The position numbers and the translations under genes are program-made. Source: Oleidesulfovibrio sp047973035 (GTDB lineage: Bacteria; Desulfobacterota; Desulfovibrionia; Desulfovibrionales; Desulfovibrionaceae). From it: a stretch of DNA of 64,000 nucleotides. The DNA lies in contig NZ_JBKEBF010000044.1 in assembly GCF_047973035.1 (NCBI RefSeq), positions 37,890 through 101,889 of the forward strand. Direction: 5' to 3'. The notes under the pieces are model-generated. The model made no database searches, was not told the origin of the DNA, and saw nothing but the letters and a program-made list of their open reading frames with translations. Each line of letters begins with the position of its first letter. Within the stretch, counting starts at the first letter, position 1. Below are positions 1 through 7,428 of this stretch, in pieces.

Positions 1-1
1 C

Positions 2-502
2 GCGGGCTACGCGCATCTGAACATAACAGATATATATGTTGCGGCAATTTTTGTTGCAGCCTCCGGCGCGGTGATGGATCTTGCCATGGATGTTGCAGCC
101 AGTCAGTACGAAGTGGCCTGTAGCAACCCCGACATAAGCAGAAGCGGGGCTTTTCTCTCCGGCATCAGGGTGGGAAGGGCTGTTGTAGGGACTATGACCA
201 CAACTCTACTGCTTGCATACTCCGGTGGGTTTATCACACTGCTTATGGCGTTTATGGCACAAGGAGTGCCCCTCGCCAACATGTTCAACATGATTTACGT
301 CTCTGCAGAAATCGTAAAGACGCTTATCGGAAGCTTGGGGCTTGTGTTAGTCGCTCCATTCACGGCTGTTGTGGGAGCGTTACTTTTTGCAGGGGCGGCA
401 AAAGATAAAAAAACAGCAAGCCTTATCGGTGTGCCCGGAGCGGTTATTCCTGTCAGAGCAAATACTGGCTGCTCTCAAGCAATATTTCAGAGGACAGAGT
501 GA
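2..502 (+). CDS. YibE/F-family membrane protein, C-terminal part (cut by window edge)
   Basis: The reading frame is open from base 2 with no start codon, so the gene begins outside the window; 166 residues are visible. The visible part has alternating hydrophobic segments and the family-like pattern SGAVMDLAMDVAAS, then NPDISRSG, then GRAVVGTMTTTLLLAYSGG, then a late EIVKTLIGSLGLVLVAPFTA membrane stretch. These match my memory of the YibE/F family of multi-pass inner-membrane proteins, whose substrate is not established. The last ~20 residues after the membrane block are polar and poorly conserved. No terminator is obvious in the ~240 bases that follow, and no further gene is seen there. Confidence 0.75.
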   Translation, partial: AGYAHLNITDIYVAAIFVAASGAVMDLAMDVAASQYEVACSNPDISRSGAFLSGIRVGRAVVGTMTTTLLLAYSGGFITLLMAFMAQGVPLANMFNMIYVSAEIVKTLIGSLGLVLVAPFTAVVGALLFAGAAKDKKTASLIGVPGAVIPVRANTGCSQAIFQRTE

Positions 503-741
503 TAGGAGGTCTGTTTTAGGAAACTTTAGTAGTGGAAAATGCATACCTGCCCGTTGCTGAATTTAGCAAGTTGTCGGGTGAGTTTTTACCTCACAGTGGG
601 CAGGACTCGCAGGCGTCTGATGGATTCATCCGTATACTTTCTTGTTACCCTATTAGTGCCTCAAATTGTTTCATCTAGACTCGTTATTCGTGTGTCATAT
701 TGTTTGGGCGGCAACTCTCTGGTCTGACTGGTCAGCGCAGT

Positions 742-770
742 AAAAAGGGCGCATCCTTTCGGATGCGCCC
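742..770 (-). terminator. Rho-independent terminator of the glutamate synthase-like gene
   Basis: A perfect 10-bp stem (747-756 with 761-770, core GGGCGCATCC) closes a 4-base loop. On the minus strand it is followed by a T tract (742-746). It lies 35 bases downstream of the minus-strand stop at 805. Confidence 0.9.
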
Positions 771-804
771 AACCTGTATCGGAGCCGGATAGGTATGCCG
801 TAAA

Positions 805-2448
805 CTAGCCGCGCAGGATTGCTTTAGCGAATTCGTCCTGCACTTCGGTGATGAAGGGAATTTTGGTTTCCACTTCAGTTTCGCGGTTGCAGGATGCGAT
901 GTCTTCGCGGGAAACGGAAGCCAGATCGAACTTACGGGCACCGGCCATAAGCTGCTGCAGACCTGCGCCCAGTTTGTCCATCATGGTCCACATGGCTACT
1001 GCGCCGTAAGGAATGTTTTTCATTTCTTCCTTACCGACTTTTGCCTGAACTTCGTACCAGCCGGCAAAAATCTGCTCGGGGGTGGTGCCGAAGTCGGAAA
1101 CGGTACGGGGCAGCTTGTCCCAGTTGCCGCATACAGCTTCACGACGCTCGGGGCGGAGTACTCCTTCGATGTTGGAACCGAGGAAGCCGGGAATCATCAT
1201 TGCGCGGCCCATGCAGATAAGCTTGGTGTAAGGTGCGCCAAGCGAAAGAGCTTTGAAGATCTGGCTGGATTTTGCAAAACCGCCGGCAAAGGACATATCA
1301 ACCACGCGTTCACCCTTGGCGGCAAGGATAGATGCGTATTCGTATGCTTTTGCGTGCAGCAGAATGGAAGGCACGCCCCAGGTTTCCATCATATCCCAAG
1401 GGCTCATGCCGGTGCCTCCGCCGGAACCGTCGATGGTAAGCAGGTCAAGTTTGGCTTCAGTTGCCAGCTTGATGGACATAGCCAGAGCCTGCATGCCGTA
1501 GGAGCCGGTCTTCAGAGAAATGCGCTTGAAGCCGAGTTTGCGCAGGTAGGCAACAGAGTTCATAAAGTTTTCACGAACCTGTTCCCATGAAGAAAGGTCG
1601 GTGTAGCCAAGGCGGCTGTGACGGGCAAAGCCCTTGATAGCGCCGGAGTTAAAAGAAGCCTGAACTTCGGGAAGGGTGGGATCAGGATCAACCAGATAGC
1701 CACGTTCTTTCAGGAATACTGCGTAGTCGAGGTTTTCGACAAAAATTTCGCCACCGATGTCTTTAGCGCCCTGACCCCACTTCAGTTCCAGAATCACTTT
1801 GTCGCCGTATTTTTCGGCAATGTATTCTGCAACGCCGTTGCGGGTGTCTTCTACGTTCATCTGAACGATAATGGCACCATAGCCGTCGTAGTAGCGCAGG
1901 TAGGTGTCAATACGGCGTTCAAGTTCAGGAGCGCTGCTAATACGACCGTTCGCCAGAGAAGACTTGCGGTCAACGCCAACTACGTTTTCGCCGACAACAA
2001 TCGGTACACCGCTAAGGGCGCAACCCACTGCAAAAGAGTCCCAGTACTTAGCTGCAATAAAGGTAGAGCCCAGAGCGCCGGTCATTACAGGGAAGCGGCA
2101 CTTGGTTTTCTCTTCGGCACCGAAAGATGTTTCCAGAGATGCATCAGTAAAAAGAGCATCACCAGTTTGTGCCTTAGAACAGTTTGCTCCCATGCCGTGG
2201 GCGCCGTAGTTATACCCTTGAATACGCAGAGAATTGTAGGACACACCTACATGGGTGGTGTTGCCGCTGCCTGCAGTCACAAGGCCAAAGTCGCGGGGGT
2301 AGAGGGTGTCACGGCCTTTCAGGCAGGACAGCCAGGTTTCACACTTGCCCATACAGTCTGCACGGCAGAGTGTGCAAAGGCCGGATTCTACAATATTGCC
2401 ACGGTTTGTGGTGCCAAGGACGTCATTATTCTTCACGGGGGTATTCAT
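805..2448 (-). CDS. FMN-binding glutamate synthase-family protein
   Basis: 547 residues. The core resembles the FMN-binding alpha/beta barrel of glutamate synthases, with glycine-rich segments such as LTIDGSGGGTGMSPWDMMETW near residue 350 and KLICMGRAMMIPGF further on. The N-terminus carries a Cys cluster, CTLCRADCMGKCETWLSC, which may bind a metal or Fe-S cluster. Such stand-alone archaeal-type proteins lack the glutaminase domain, so the reaction here is not certain. The longest frame opens at 2487, but a GGAGG four bases before the ATG at 2448 makes that the likely start. It is a single-gene unit ending in a strong terminator. Confidence 0.85.
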   Translation of the reverse strand: MNTPVKNNDVLGTTNRGNIVESGLCTLCRADCMGKCETWLSCLKGRDTLYPRDFGLVTAGSGNTTHVGVSYNSLRIQGYNYGAHGMGANCSKAQTGDALFTDASLETSFGAEEKTKCRFPVMTGALGSTFIAAKYWDSFAVGCALSGVPIVVGENVVGVDRKSSLANGRISSAPELERRIDTYLRYYDGYGAIIVQMNVEDTRNGVAEYIAEKYGDKVILELKWGQGAKDIGGEIFVENLDYAVFLKERGYLVDPDPTLPEVQASFNSGAIKGFARHSRLGYTDLSSWEQVRENFMNSVAYLRKLGFKRISLKTGSYGMQALAMSIKLATEAKLDLLTIDGSGGGTGMSPWDMMETWGVPSILLHAKAYEYASILAAKGERVVDMSFAGGFAKSSQIFKALSLGAPYTKLICMGRAMMIPGFLGSNIEGVLRPERREAVCGNWDKLPRTVSDFGTTPEQIFAGWYEVQAKVGKEEMKNIPYGAVAMWTMMDKLGAGLQQLMAGARKFDLASVSREDIASCNRETEVETKIPFITEVQDEFAKAILRG

Positions 2449-2940
2449 AGCGCCTCCAAGGTGTGTTTTTCGTACTGAGGCGCTCATATAGCTTGGAAAT
2501 CAGGGGGGAAGCAAACTTTGAGTGGATAAACTGTCGCATGTTGATTCAGGAGTTAGAATTGATGTGTTTTATTTTGTGTTGCGATAGTGCTCACTCATTG
2601 ATGTGTGTCTGGTGGTGTCTAGTTGATAATAAGTAGAAATATGGCAATGTATAATTTGAGTAGATCATATTTTAGCAGTGCTGGTTTCGTTAGATTTGCC
2701 TGCGTTGCGTGTTTTTATATGTCTTATTGGTAGGGTGTAGTTGTATGATTATTCTATAATACAGTGCTTAGTATAGTTAATTGCATCATGTATACAAAAA
2801 TGTAAAAAACAGAGTTTTTTGAGAATTTTTCAATTTTTTTATTTTTTTGTCATTGGAAGGCGCTTTGAAAGGCTTGTCTGGCTGATTATTACAAAATGGT
2901 GATGTTTGGATTTGTGGTTTGTTTTTGCGTATTAGGAAAA
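2449..2940. other. AT-rich intergenic region without a recognisable gene
   Basis: About 490 bases between two minus-strand genes. It is strongly AT-rich, with T tracts near 2815-2850. I see no ORF with a ribosome binding site and no RNA gene. It presumably contains the promoter of the glutamate synthase-like gene, but no clean -35/-10 pair stands out. Confidence 0.5.
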
Positions 2941-2943
2941 AGA

Positions 2944-2968
2944 AGAGGCACCCGCTGTTGCAGGTGCC
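2944..2968 (-). terminator. Terminator downstream of rubrerythrin
   Basis: A short inverted repeat GGCACC (2947-2952) / GGTGCC (2963-2968) has inner pairing. On the minus strand it is followed by the T-rich complement of the A-rich run at 2936-2944. It sits about 25 bases after the rubrerythrin stop. Confidence 0.7.
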
Positions 2969-2994
2969 GCTGTAAGGTCGCTATGAGCCTTTGA

Positions 2995-3570
2995 TTACCA
3001 CTCGGGTGCAAGCAGTTCAAAGAATGCTTTGGGATGAGCGCAAGCAGGGCAGAGATCGGGGGCTTCAATCCCTTCGTGATTGTAGCCACAGTTTCTGCAG
3101 CGCCAGACTACGTTCTGGGGACGTTGGAAAACGATATTTTTTTCAATATTGTTAGCGAATGCCAGAAAACGGCGTTCGTGATAGCGTTCTGCCGTTGCAA
3201 TACTCATGAACACAGCTGACAGTTCGTGAAAGCCTTCTTCTTTAGCAATGGCGGCAAATTCAGGGTACATCTGCTCGTACTCGTGATGTTCACCTTCTGC
3301 AGAAGCAAAAAGGTTGTCAAGAGTAGAGCCGATGACTCCGGCAGGATAACCTGCAGAAATGGTTACTTCTCCGCCTTCAAGAAATTTGAACAGACGCTTT
3401 GCGTGGGCCTTTTCATGCAGTGCTGTTTCTTCAAAAACATGAGCAATCTGCACATAACCGTCTTTACGCGCCTGACCTGCAAAGTAGTCGTAGCGGTTGC
3501 GTGCCTGAGATTCACCAGCGAAAGCGGTGAGAATATTTTTTTCTGTACGGGTTCCTTTCAAAGATTTCAT
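2995..3570 (-). CDS. rbr: rubrerythrin
   Basis: 191 residues, the usual length. An N-terminal ferritin-like diiron domain (residues ~1-145) shows the expected E/H ligands: the GESQAR helix, EETALHEKAHAKR, EGEHHEYEQMYPEF and IATAERYHERR. A C-terminal rubredoxin-like Fe(Cys)4 domain follows, with CRNCG and CPAC knuckles. The family reduces hydrogen peroxide in the cytoplasm of anaerobes using electrons from rubredoxin or NADH partners. An AGGAGA precedes the ATG. It is monocistronic, with its own promoter and terminator; the promoter overlaps a perfect palindrome. Confidence 0.96.
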   Translation of the reverse strand: MKSLKGTRTEKNILTAFAGESQARNRYDYFAGQARKDGYVQIAHVFEETALHEKAHAKRLFKFLEGGEVTISAGYPAGVIGSTLDNLFASAEGEHHEYEQMYPEFAAIAKEEGFHELSAVFMSIATAERYHERRFLAFANNIEKNIVFQRPQNVVWRCRNCGYNHEGIEAPDLCPACAHPKAFFELLAPEW

Positions 3571-3617
3571 CCAAATGTCTCCTGGATTAGAGTGTGTTCT
3601 GTTACTTAGTTGTGTTC

Positions 3618-3650
3618 TTGATACTCAGAGTGGCTATTCTTGTCAAGAAT
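3618..3650 (-). promoter_or_regulatory. Candidate rbr promoter with palindromic operator over the -35
   Basis: On the minus strand TTGACA (complement of 3641-3646) is followed after 17 bases by TATCAA (complement of 3618-3623). A perfect 7-1-7 palindrome ATTCTTG-T-CAAGAAT (3636-3650) covers the -35. This placement suits a repressor, perhaps a peroxide sensor, although the sequence is not a textbook PerR or Fur box. Confidence 0.6.
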
Positions 3651-3830
3651 GATTCCTGATAATGGTGATCTTTGTGACTTATCCCTAACCAAGTAAATGA
3701 GAAGGTATTCCGATGGGGGAGTTAAGGCAATAGCCTCAACTGTTTTTTCTGCTTCTGTAAAAGTTAATTTCCTGTAGCGGAACCCTATTGACTACACCTC
3801 TGCATAGGGCTATAAAGCGCTTCTCATTTT

Positions 3831-3906
3831 GCCAGCATAGCTCAGTTGGTAGAGCAGCTGATTCGTAATCAGCAGGTCTGCGGTTCAATTCCGCATGCTG
3901 GCTCCA
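3831..3906 (+). tRNA. tRNA-Thr (anticodon CGT)
   Basis: A full cloverleaf of 76 bases. The acceptor stem pairs GCCAGCA with TGCTGGC and is followed by T and an encoded CCA. The D arm is GCTCAGTTGGTAGAGC. The anticodon stem flanks TTCGTAA (anticodon 3864-3866), and the T arm contains GGTTCAATTCC. It marks the left edge of the prophage-like region. Confidence 0.96.
3864..3876 (+). repeat. 13-bp direct repeat inside tRNA-Thr (possible att core, left copy)
   Basis: CGTAATCAGCAGG, covering the anticodon and the 3' side of its stem, recurs identically at 24339-24351 at the break in the sheath gene. Anticodon loops are a common crossover site for tyrosine integrases, so this may be a trace of an attachment site. 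Confidence 0.5.
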
Positions 3907-3914
3907 GAAATTTC

Positions 3915-3956
3915 AAGGCGTTATCTCGATTTCGAGATGACGCCTTTGCCGTTTTT
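3915..3956 (+). terminator. Terminator after tRNA-Thr
   Basis: The arms AAGGCGTTATCTCGA (3915-3929) and TCGAGATGACGCCTT (3932-3946) pair almost perfectly, and a T-rich run including TTTTT follows. Just beyond is a short tandem repeat of TGCTACCCT (3957-3978). Confidence 0.8.
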
Positions 3957-4075
3957 GCTACCCTATTGCTACCCTGAGGGCAGAAAAAAGGGCGATTTAT
4001 CTTGGTGTGAGCGGTCGCGAAATTTGGGAACGGCTGTCACATAAAATGAGAACAGAACGCGAAAATTTCAAAGGA

Positions 4076-4120
4076 AAAATCGAGCCTTTCGGACATATCG
4101 AAACGGCTCGATTTTCTTTT
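4076..4120 (-). terminator. Terminator of the methyltransferase operon (possibly bidirectional)
   Basis: An 11-bp perfect stem, AAAATCGAGCC (4076-4086) with GGCTCGATTTT (4105-4115), has A-rich and T-rich flanks on either side. It lies just downstream of the methyltransferase stop at 4139 on the minus strand. Confidence 0.8.
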
Positions 4121-4138
4121 TTCCCTGTGTGTTGATTC

Positions 4139-5023
4139 TTACACAACTTTACCCGCTTTCAGGCGTCTTTGTGCAGCATCAAGCAGAGTTCCAAGCGCAT
4201 AGCCTGCTGCCAGCGGGCAAACTCCGTTACCTGTGAGCCTGTATCTGTCCAGCTTGTAGGCCAGCCCTGGAGCGCTTCGAGAAATCGCGGGTTGCAGGTC
4301 AGGCCGTAACTGGAGCCAGCGTTCCCAGGCGTCAAATTCACCTGCATCGGGAGGGAAGAGGCTCGCGGATTCCCCATTCCCGCCATATAAAGCAACGTCC
4401 AGGCTATCGCCGCAAGCTGAATCCCCAACTGATACTTGCCCGGTACGATGTAGAACTTCCCGTTCTTTACCGACATGCCCGGCCAAGTTCCGGAGTTTTT
4501 CGTCGTCGGCGTAGGCCAGAATGAACAACCGTTTCCGGATGTGCGGCGCGCCGACTTCTGCCGCTGTAAAGATTCCCGCTTCAACCTCGTAACCCATTGC
4601 GAAAAGGTCTTTTCGGACGTTTTCGAGGCCGAGACTGACGTGTCCGAGGACGTTTTCAGCGAAGAGGAACGGCGCCTGTATTTCGCCGAGGATTCGGCGG
4701 ACGTGCGGCCATAAATGGCGCGGGTCTTTTTCGCCGAGGCGCTTTCCTGCGTTGCTGAACGGCTGGCATGGATAACCGGCAGTAAGGAAATCCACTCTTC
4801 CGCGCCACGGCCTGCCGTCGAAGGTGACAAGGTCAGACCAGATAGGCGCTTCATCCAGGGCCGCGTCTTCCATTCGGGCCACGAGAGCGGCCGCGGCATA
4901 GGCGTCTCGCTCGACGAAGCAAACAGTTCGATAGTCAGGTATTCCGAGTGAAACGCCAAGTTCGAGCCCTCCGGCTCCTGCGGCGAGCGCGACGCCGCTA
5001 AAATTTTGGGGATGTAGAGCCAC
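4139..5023 (-). CDS. Phage DNA (cytosine-5) methyltransferase
   Basis: About 294 residues. The C5-methyltransferase motifs appear in order: AdoMet-binding motif I (AAGAGGLELG), motif IV with the catalytic Cys (AGYPCQPFSNAGKR), motif VI (FAENV) and motif VIII (HIRKRLFILA). A late LTGNGVCPLAAGYALG is motif IX/X-like. It methylates cytosine in DNA, probably to protect phage DNA; the target sequence is not readable. Two GTG starts are possible, at 5029 and 5023. The AAGGA spacing favours 5023, which lies in a hairpin stem. The gene overlaps the upstream com-like gene. No cognate endonuclease is nearby. The frame is GC-rich like the rest of the prophage. Confidence 0.9.
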   Translation of the reverse strand: MALHPQNFSGVALAAGAGGLELGVSLGIPDYRTVCFVERDAYAAAALVARMEDAALDEAPIWSDLVTFDGRPWRGRVDFLTAGYPCQPFSNAGKRLGEKDPRHLWPHVRRILGEIQAPFLFAENVLGHVSLGLENVRKDLFAMGYEVEAGIFTAAEVGAPHIRKRLFILAYADDEKLRNLAGHVGKEREVLHRTGQVSVGDSACGDSLDVALYGGNGESASLFPPDAGEFDAWERWLQLRPDLQPAISRSAPGLAYKLDRYRLTGNGVCPLAAGYALGTLLDAAQRRLKAGKVV

Positions 5024-5183
5024 ATTCACTTTCCTTTCGTGGCTCTCTGGGGGCGCTTGGTTGGGGCTCTATGGCTCTCACTAATGAATTGAACGCGGAG
5101 CACCGCGGACAATAAAATTCAAACTTCTTGAGTTCTCCTTCACCGATTTTCTTTTTGCATTTCGCGCAACGAATTTCTTCCAT
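4998..5183 (-). CDS. com: Com-like zinc-finger translational regulator
   Basis: 61 residues with a compact zinc finger near the N-terminus (IRCAKCKKKIGEGEL, then FYCPRCSAFNSL): two CxxC knuckles about 14 residues apart, as in phage Mu Com. The C-terminal half is basic and proline-rich. Mu Com binds the mom mRNA and opens its start site. Here the gene overlaps the 5' end of a C5-methyltransferase instead of mom, by about 26-32 bases depending on start. The start ATG has only a weak GTGAG upstream. Confidence 0.8.
   Translation of the reverse strand: MEEIRCAKCKKKIGEGELKKFEFYCPRCSAFNSLVRAIEPQPSAPREPRKESECGSTSPKF
5016..5046 (-). promoter_or_regulatory. Stem-loop occluding the methyltransferase start inside com
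   Basis: On the mRNA, AGAGCCAC (5046-5039) pairs perfectly with GTGGCTCT (5023-5016) around a 15-base loop. The loop holds the AAGGA ribosome binding sequence and the alternative GTG at 5029. The candidate GTG start at 5023 begins the 3' arm. The arrangement parallels the inhibitory stem-loop at the start of mom in phage Mu, which Com relieves. Confidence 0.65.
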
Positions 5184-5404
5184 TACTCACATGATGATTG
5201 TTGCTTGCCCGATGTTCTGCTACTCCTTTCCTCGTCCTGCGCAGGACTAAGGCAGCGGAACGAAGCGAAAAGACCTGTTCTTTTCGTGGGCCGTGGGCGG
5301 CGCTTCGACGTCGCTCGGTGGGGCGTTCCCGCGCCCCGCCTGCCGATTGCTGCACTATGCCAGCCCTTGCCCTTTCCTGCCGTGAGCCATGCGGAACATG
5401 CGAA
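5184..5404. other. GC-rich non-coding gap between the reverse transcriptase and com
   Basis: About 220 bases with no convincing ORF. It contains a GC-rich inverted repeat, GGGGCG (5321-5326) with CGCCCC near 5332-5338, and several shorter repeats. It may hold the com promoter or the end of the DGR transcript; I cannot tell which. Confidence 0.35.
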
Positions 5405-6448
5405 CTATTCTTCTTTCTCCTGCTTTCCCGCGCCGGTCAGTACGAACCTGTCCAATATGTGCCCCAGGGGCGTTTTCCCGTTACAGTGCTTCATGTAGCC
5501 GGTGAACGAAACCACCCGCGAGCGGACGTAATCAAAATCTATCTGTTTTGCGTTATAGCGCCGCTGTAGGCTCTTGAACTGCTTTCTTGCCCGCTTCACC
5601 GTGCTTTTCCTCGGCAGAACGTGGTCTGTCCAGTGACGGTAGCCGACGAAATCGACTCCCTGCGTAATCGGGAGAACCCCCGTCTTCGGGTTCAGCGCCA
5701 GGCCGAGGCCCTGCACATACTCGTCGATGTACGCGAGTTTTTCCCTGCACCACGTCTTATCAGGCCCGACGATGATAAAATCGTCCATATACCGGACGTA
5801 GTATTTAACGCCCAGATCGTCTTTCATATAGTGGTCGAGCCTGTCCAGGTAGAGATTCGCCAGCCATTGCGAGGTAAGCGAGCCGATGGGAAGACCGCGT
5901 TCGGTAAAGCCGCTGTTCCGAATCAGCGTATCAAAGAACCAGACGACTGCCTGGTCGAAAAAAAGACGCTGTACCCGGTCCATAAGCCTGTCGTGCGGGA
6001 TGCTCGGAAAGTATTTGCTGATGTCCGCCTTGATTATGTACGGACTTTCATACTTCCGGCTCGCCGAGCGTAAAAACTCCCGGAGCCGGTGACTGGCGGC
6101 ATGGGTTCCGAAGCCGATACGGTTCGCATAAGAATCTGTAATGAAGCGGCGCTCGAACACAGGGGAGGCATGAAGCATGACGGCTTGATGAACGACACGG
6201 TCGCCGAATTCCGGCGCCTGAATCCGGCGAAGTTTGGGAACAGTTATCGTGAATTCGCGGAATGGGCTCGGTTTCCACGTCCGGGCTTGAAGTGCCTCTT
6301 CCAGGGCGAAGAGATTATCTTCGAGGCTGGCGTAAAACCGCAAGGTGTCGGAATCAAAACGCTTGCCTTCTCGCACTTTCTGGAAAGCCCGCGCCAGAGT
6401 CGTAAATGTGGCGATTTCCCGCCAGAGATTCTTTACCGTTCTCGCCAT
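5405..6448 (-). CDS. DGR reverse transcriptase
   Basis: 347 residues, the length of diversity-generating retroelement RTs. Palm motifs are present: FGDRVVHQAV, IIKADISKYFPSI, GLPIGSLTSQWLANLYLD near residue 187, and the catalytic RYMDDFIIV near residue 217. The SQ after GLPIGS is the mark of DGR and related RTs, rather than the QG of group II introns. There is no thumb-proximal maturase or endonuclease domain. The enzyme copies template RNA into cDNA, misincorporating opposite adenines, and the cDNA replaces the variable repeat. It is the last gene of the cassette, after the templates. Confidence 0.95.
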   Translation of the reverse strand: MARTVKNLWREIATFTTLARAFQKVREGKRFDSDTLRFYASLEDNLFALEEALQARTWKPSPFREFTITVPKLRRIQAPEFGDRVVHQAVMLHASPVFERRFITDSYANRIGFGTHAASHRLREFLRSASRKYESPYIIKADISKYFPSIPHDRLMDRVQRLFFDQAVVWFFDTLIRNSGFTERGLPIGSLTSQWLANLYLDRLDHYMKDDLGVKYYVRYMDDFIIVGPDKTWCREKLAYIDEYVQGLGLALNPKTGVLPITQGVDFVGYRHWTDHVLPRKSTVKRARKQFKSLQRRYNAKQIDFDYVRSRVVSFTGYMKHCNGKTPLGHILDRFVLTGAGKQEKEE

Positions 6449-6461
6449 GCCCGTTCACTTC

Positions 6462-6704
6462 TGGCCGGGGCCGTGTTCAGCTTCTCGCCTACCGACCGCC
6501 CCAGCCTGGTTGCTGTTCTCCCCGGTTACGGGGAAGGAATATAAGCGCCAAAGGGTACGCTGTCCGTAATCTCGTGAGACATACGGCTTCGGGTACATTT
6601 TGCGAGGCGGCAACCGATGCTTGCGTTAGCGTTACTTGCAGGGTTATTCAGATTCCAGCAGAACAGGCCAGCACCACTGGCGTTACCATAATTACCGCCG
6701 ACAT
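6462..6704 (-). repeat. DGR template unit A (RT-proximal copy of a tandem duplication)
   Basis: 243 bases that align along their whole length with unit B (6734-6975), with one single-base gap. The 107-base template (6598-6704) is followed on the minus strand by a ~136-base conserved flank. The flank keeps a CCCCG/CGGGG stem at 6520-6533 whose 4-base loop differs from that of unit B. In phage BPP-1 the equivalent RNA segment between template and RT is needed to prime cDNA synthesis. Confidence 0.85.
6598..6704 (-). repeat. DGR template repeat 2 (RT-proximal)
   Basis: 107 bases, the same length as TR1 and VR, without indels. On the minus strand it would read GGNYGNASGAGLFCW and continue with seven AAY codons, the design of a mutagenesis template. 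It differs from TR1 and from VR at many non-adenine positions in the middle, while the flanking ~20 bases are identical. It therefore cannot be the parent of the VR in this window. Confidence 0.85.
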
Positions 6705-6733
6705 ACGCCCATATCCCTAAATTCTTGCAGCAT

Positions 6734-6975
6734 TGGCCGGGGCCGTGTTCGGCTTCTCGCCTACTGACCGCCCCGGCCGGTCGCTGTTCTCCCCGCATCC
6801 GGGGAAGGAATGCAAACGCCAAAGGGTACGCTGTCCGCAATCTCTTGGGATATACGGCTTCGGGTACTTTTTGCGAGGCGGCAACCGATGTTAGTCGCGC
6901 TATTACTGGCGGGGCTGTTCAAATTCCAGCAGAACAGGCCAGCACCACTGGCGTTATTCCATTGACCGCCGACAT
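6734..6975 (-). repeat. DGR template unit B (RT-distal copy)
   Basis: 242 bases homologous to unit A. It includes the same 3' flank, with a CCCCG/CGGGG stem around a different 4-base loop. It lies directly after avd (18 bases from its stop) and 30 bases before unit A. Confidence 0.85.
6869..6975 (-). repeat. DGR template repeat 1 (parent of the local VR)
   Basis: 107 bases matching VR (8813-8919) except at five positions. All five are adenines on the template's coding strand, in AAY codons: N to Y, N to Y, N to Y, N to H and N to S. TR1 has 25 adenines in 107 bases. The match ends at GCAAAA on the 3' side and at ATGTCGGCGG on the 5' side. Confidence 0.95.
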
Positions 6976-6992
6976 GCGTTTGCATCCCAAAT

Positions 6993-7427
6993 TTATATCA
7001 AAGAACCTTGCTGCGCTCGTTTTGCTTGGGATTGGCCTTGGAACCTTTCGAGGTCTTCGCCGTTTCGCTTTATCCAGGCGCCGAGCATCTGACCGACTTC
7101 CGCAATCTGGCGACTCCATACTTCGTAACAGCCTTCGTTAATCAAGCGCAGGGCGAAACTTTTGCGAACCTGCACTCGTAGATATTCCAGTTCTACGTCT
7201 GTCTGCCAAAGGATTTCCCGCGTTGTGACCGGTGGGCGTTTCTTCCGTTTTTCCTCAAGTTGCGTCTTTGTCGCCTTGATTACGAGGTGAAGAAGCGTTG
7301 CTACGGTGTGCCGGATTTCCGCTGACAAAACGTGCCGTTCCGACTTTTCAAAGCGTTTGACGATTTTGTGCGTTTCAATATCCAACGCTTCCAGCTTCGC
7401 CAGTAGGGTAAAATCTTTCAGTGACAT
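6993..7427 (-). CDS. avd: Accessory variability determinant (Avd)
   Basis: 144 residues, mostly helical and strongly basic in the C-terminal third. It starts MSLKDFTLLAKLEALD and includes a long amphipathic helix containing HTVATLLHLVIKATK. This fits the four-helix-bundle Avd family, which forms a pentameric barrel that binds the RT and template RNA. It sits between the HTH gene (one base upstream) and the template repeats, the usual order. A GGGAAAG lies just before the ATG, within the end of the HTH gene, so translation is probably coupled. Confidence 0.9.
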   Translation of the reverse strand: MSLKDFTLLAKLEALDIETHKIVKRFEKSERHVLSAEIRHTVATLLHLVIKATKTQLEEKRKKRPPVTTREILWQTDVELEYLRVQVRKSFALRLINEGCYEVWSRQIAEVGQMLGAWIKRNGEDLERFQGQSQAKRAQQGSLI

Positions 7428-7428
7428 C

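Noticed and set aside
1618..2478. 286-codon open frame antisense to the glutamate synthase-like gene
   Set aside because: It mirrors codon structure of the real gene, has no ribosome binding site and resembles no family.
4159..5025. 288-codon frame overlapping the methyltransferase in another phase
   Set aside because: The methyltransferase motifs I, IV, VI and VIII are all in the 4139-5029 frame; this one is Ser/Arg-rich shadow sequence.
6526..6985. Two small coding frames across the template repeats
   Set aside because: They lack ribosome binding sites and are explained by the template's in-frame copy of the target's codons.
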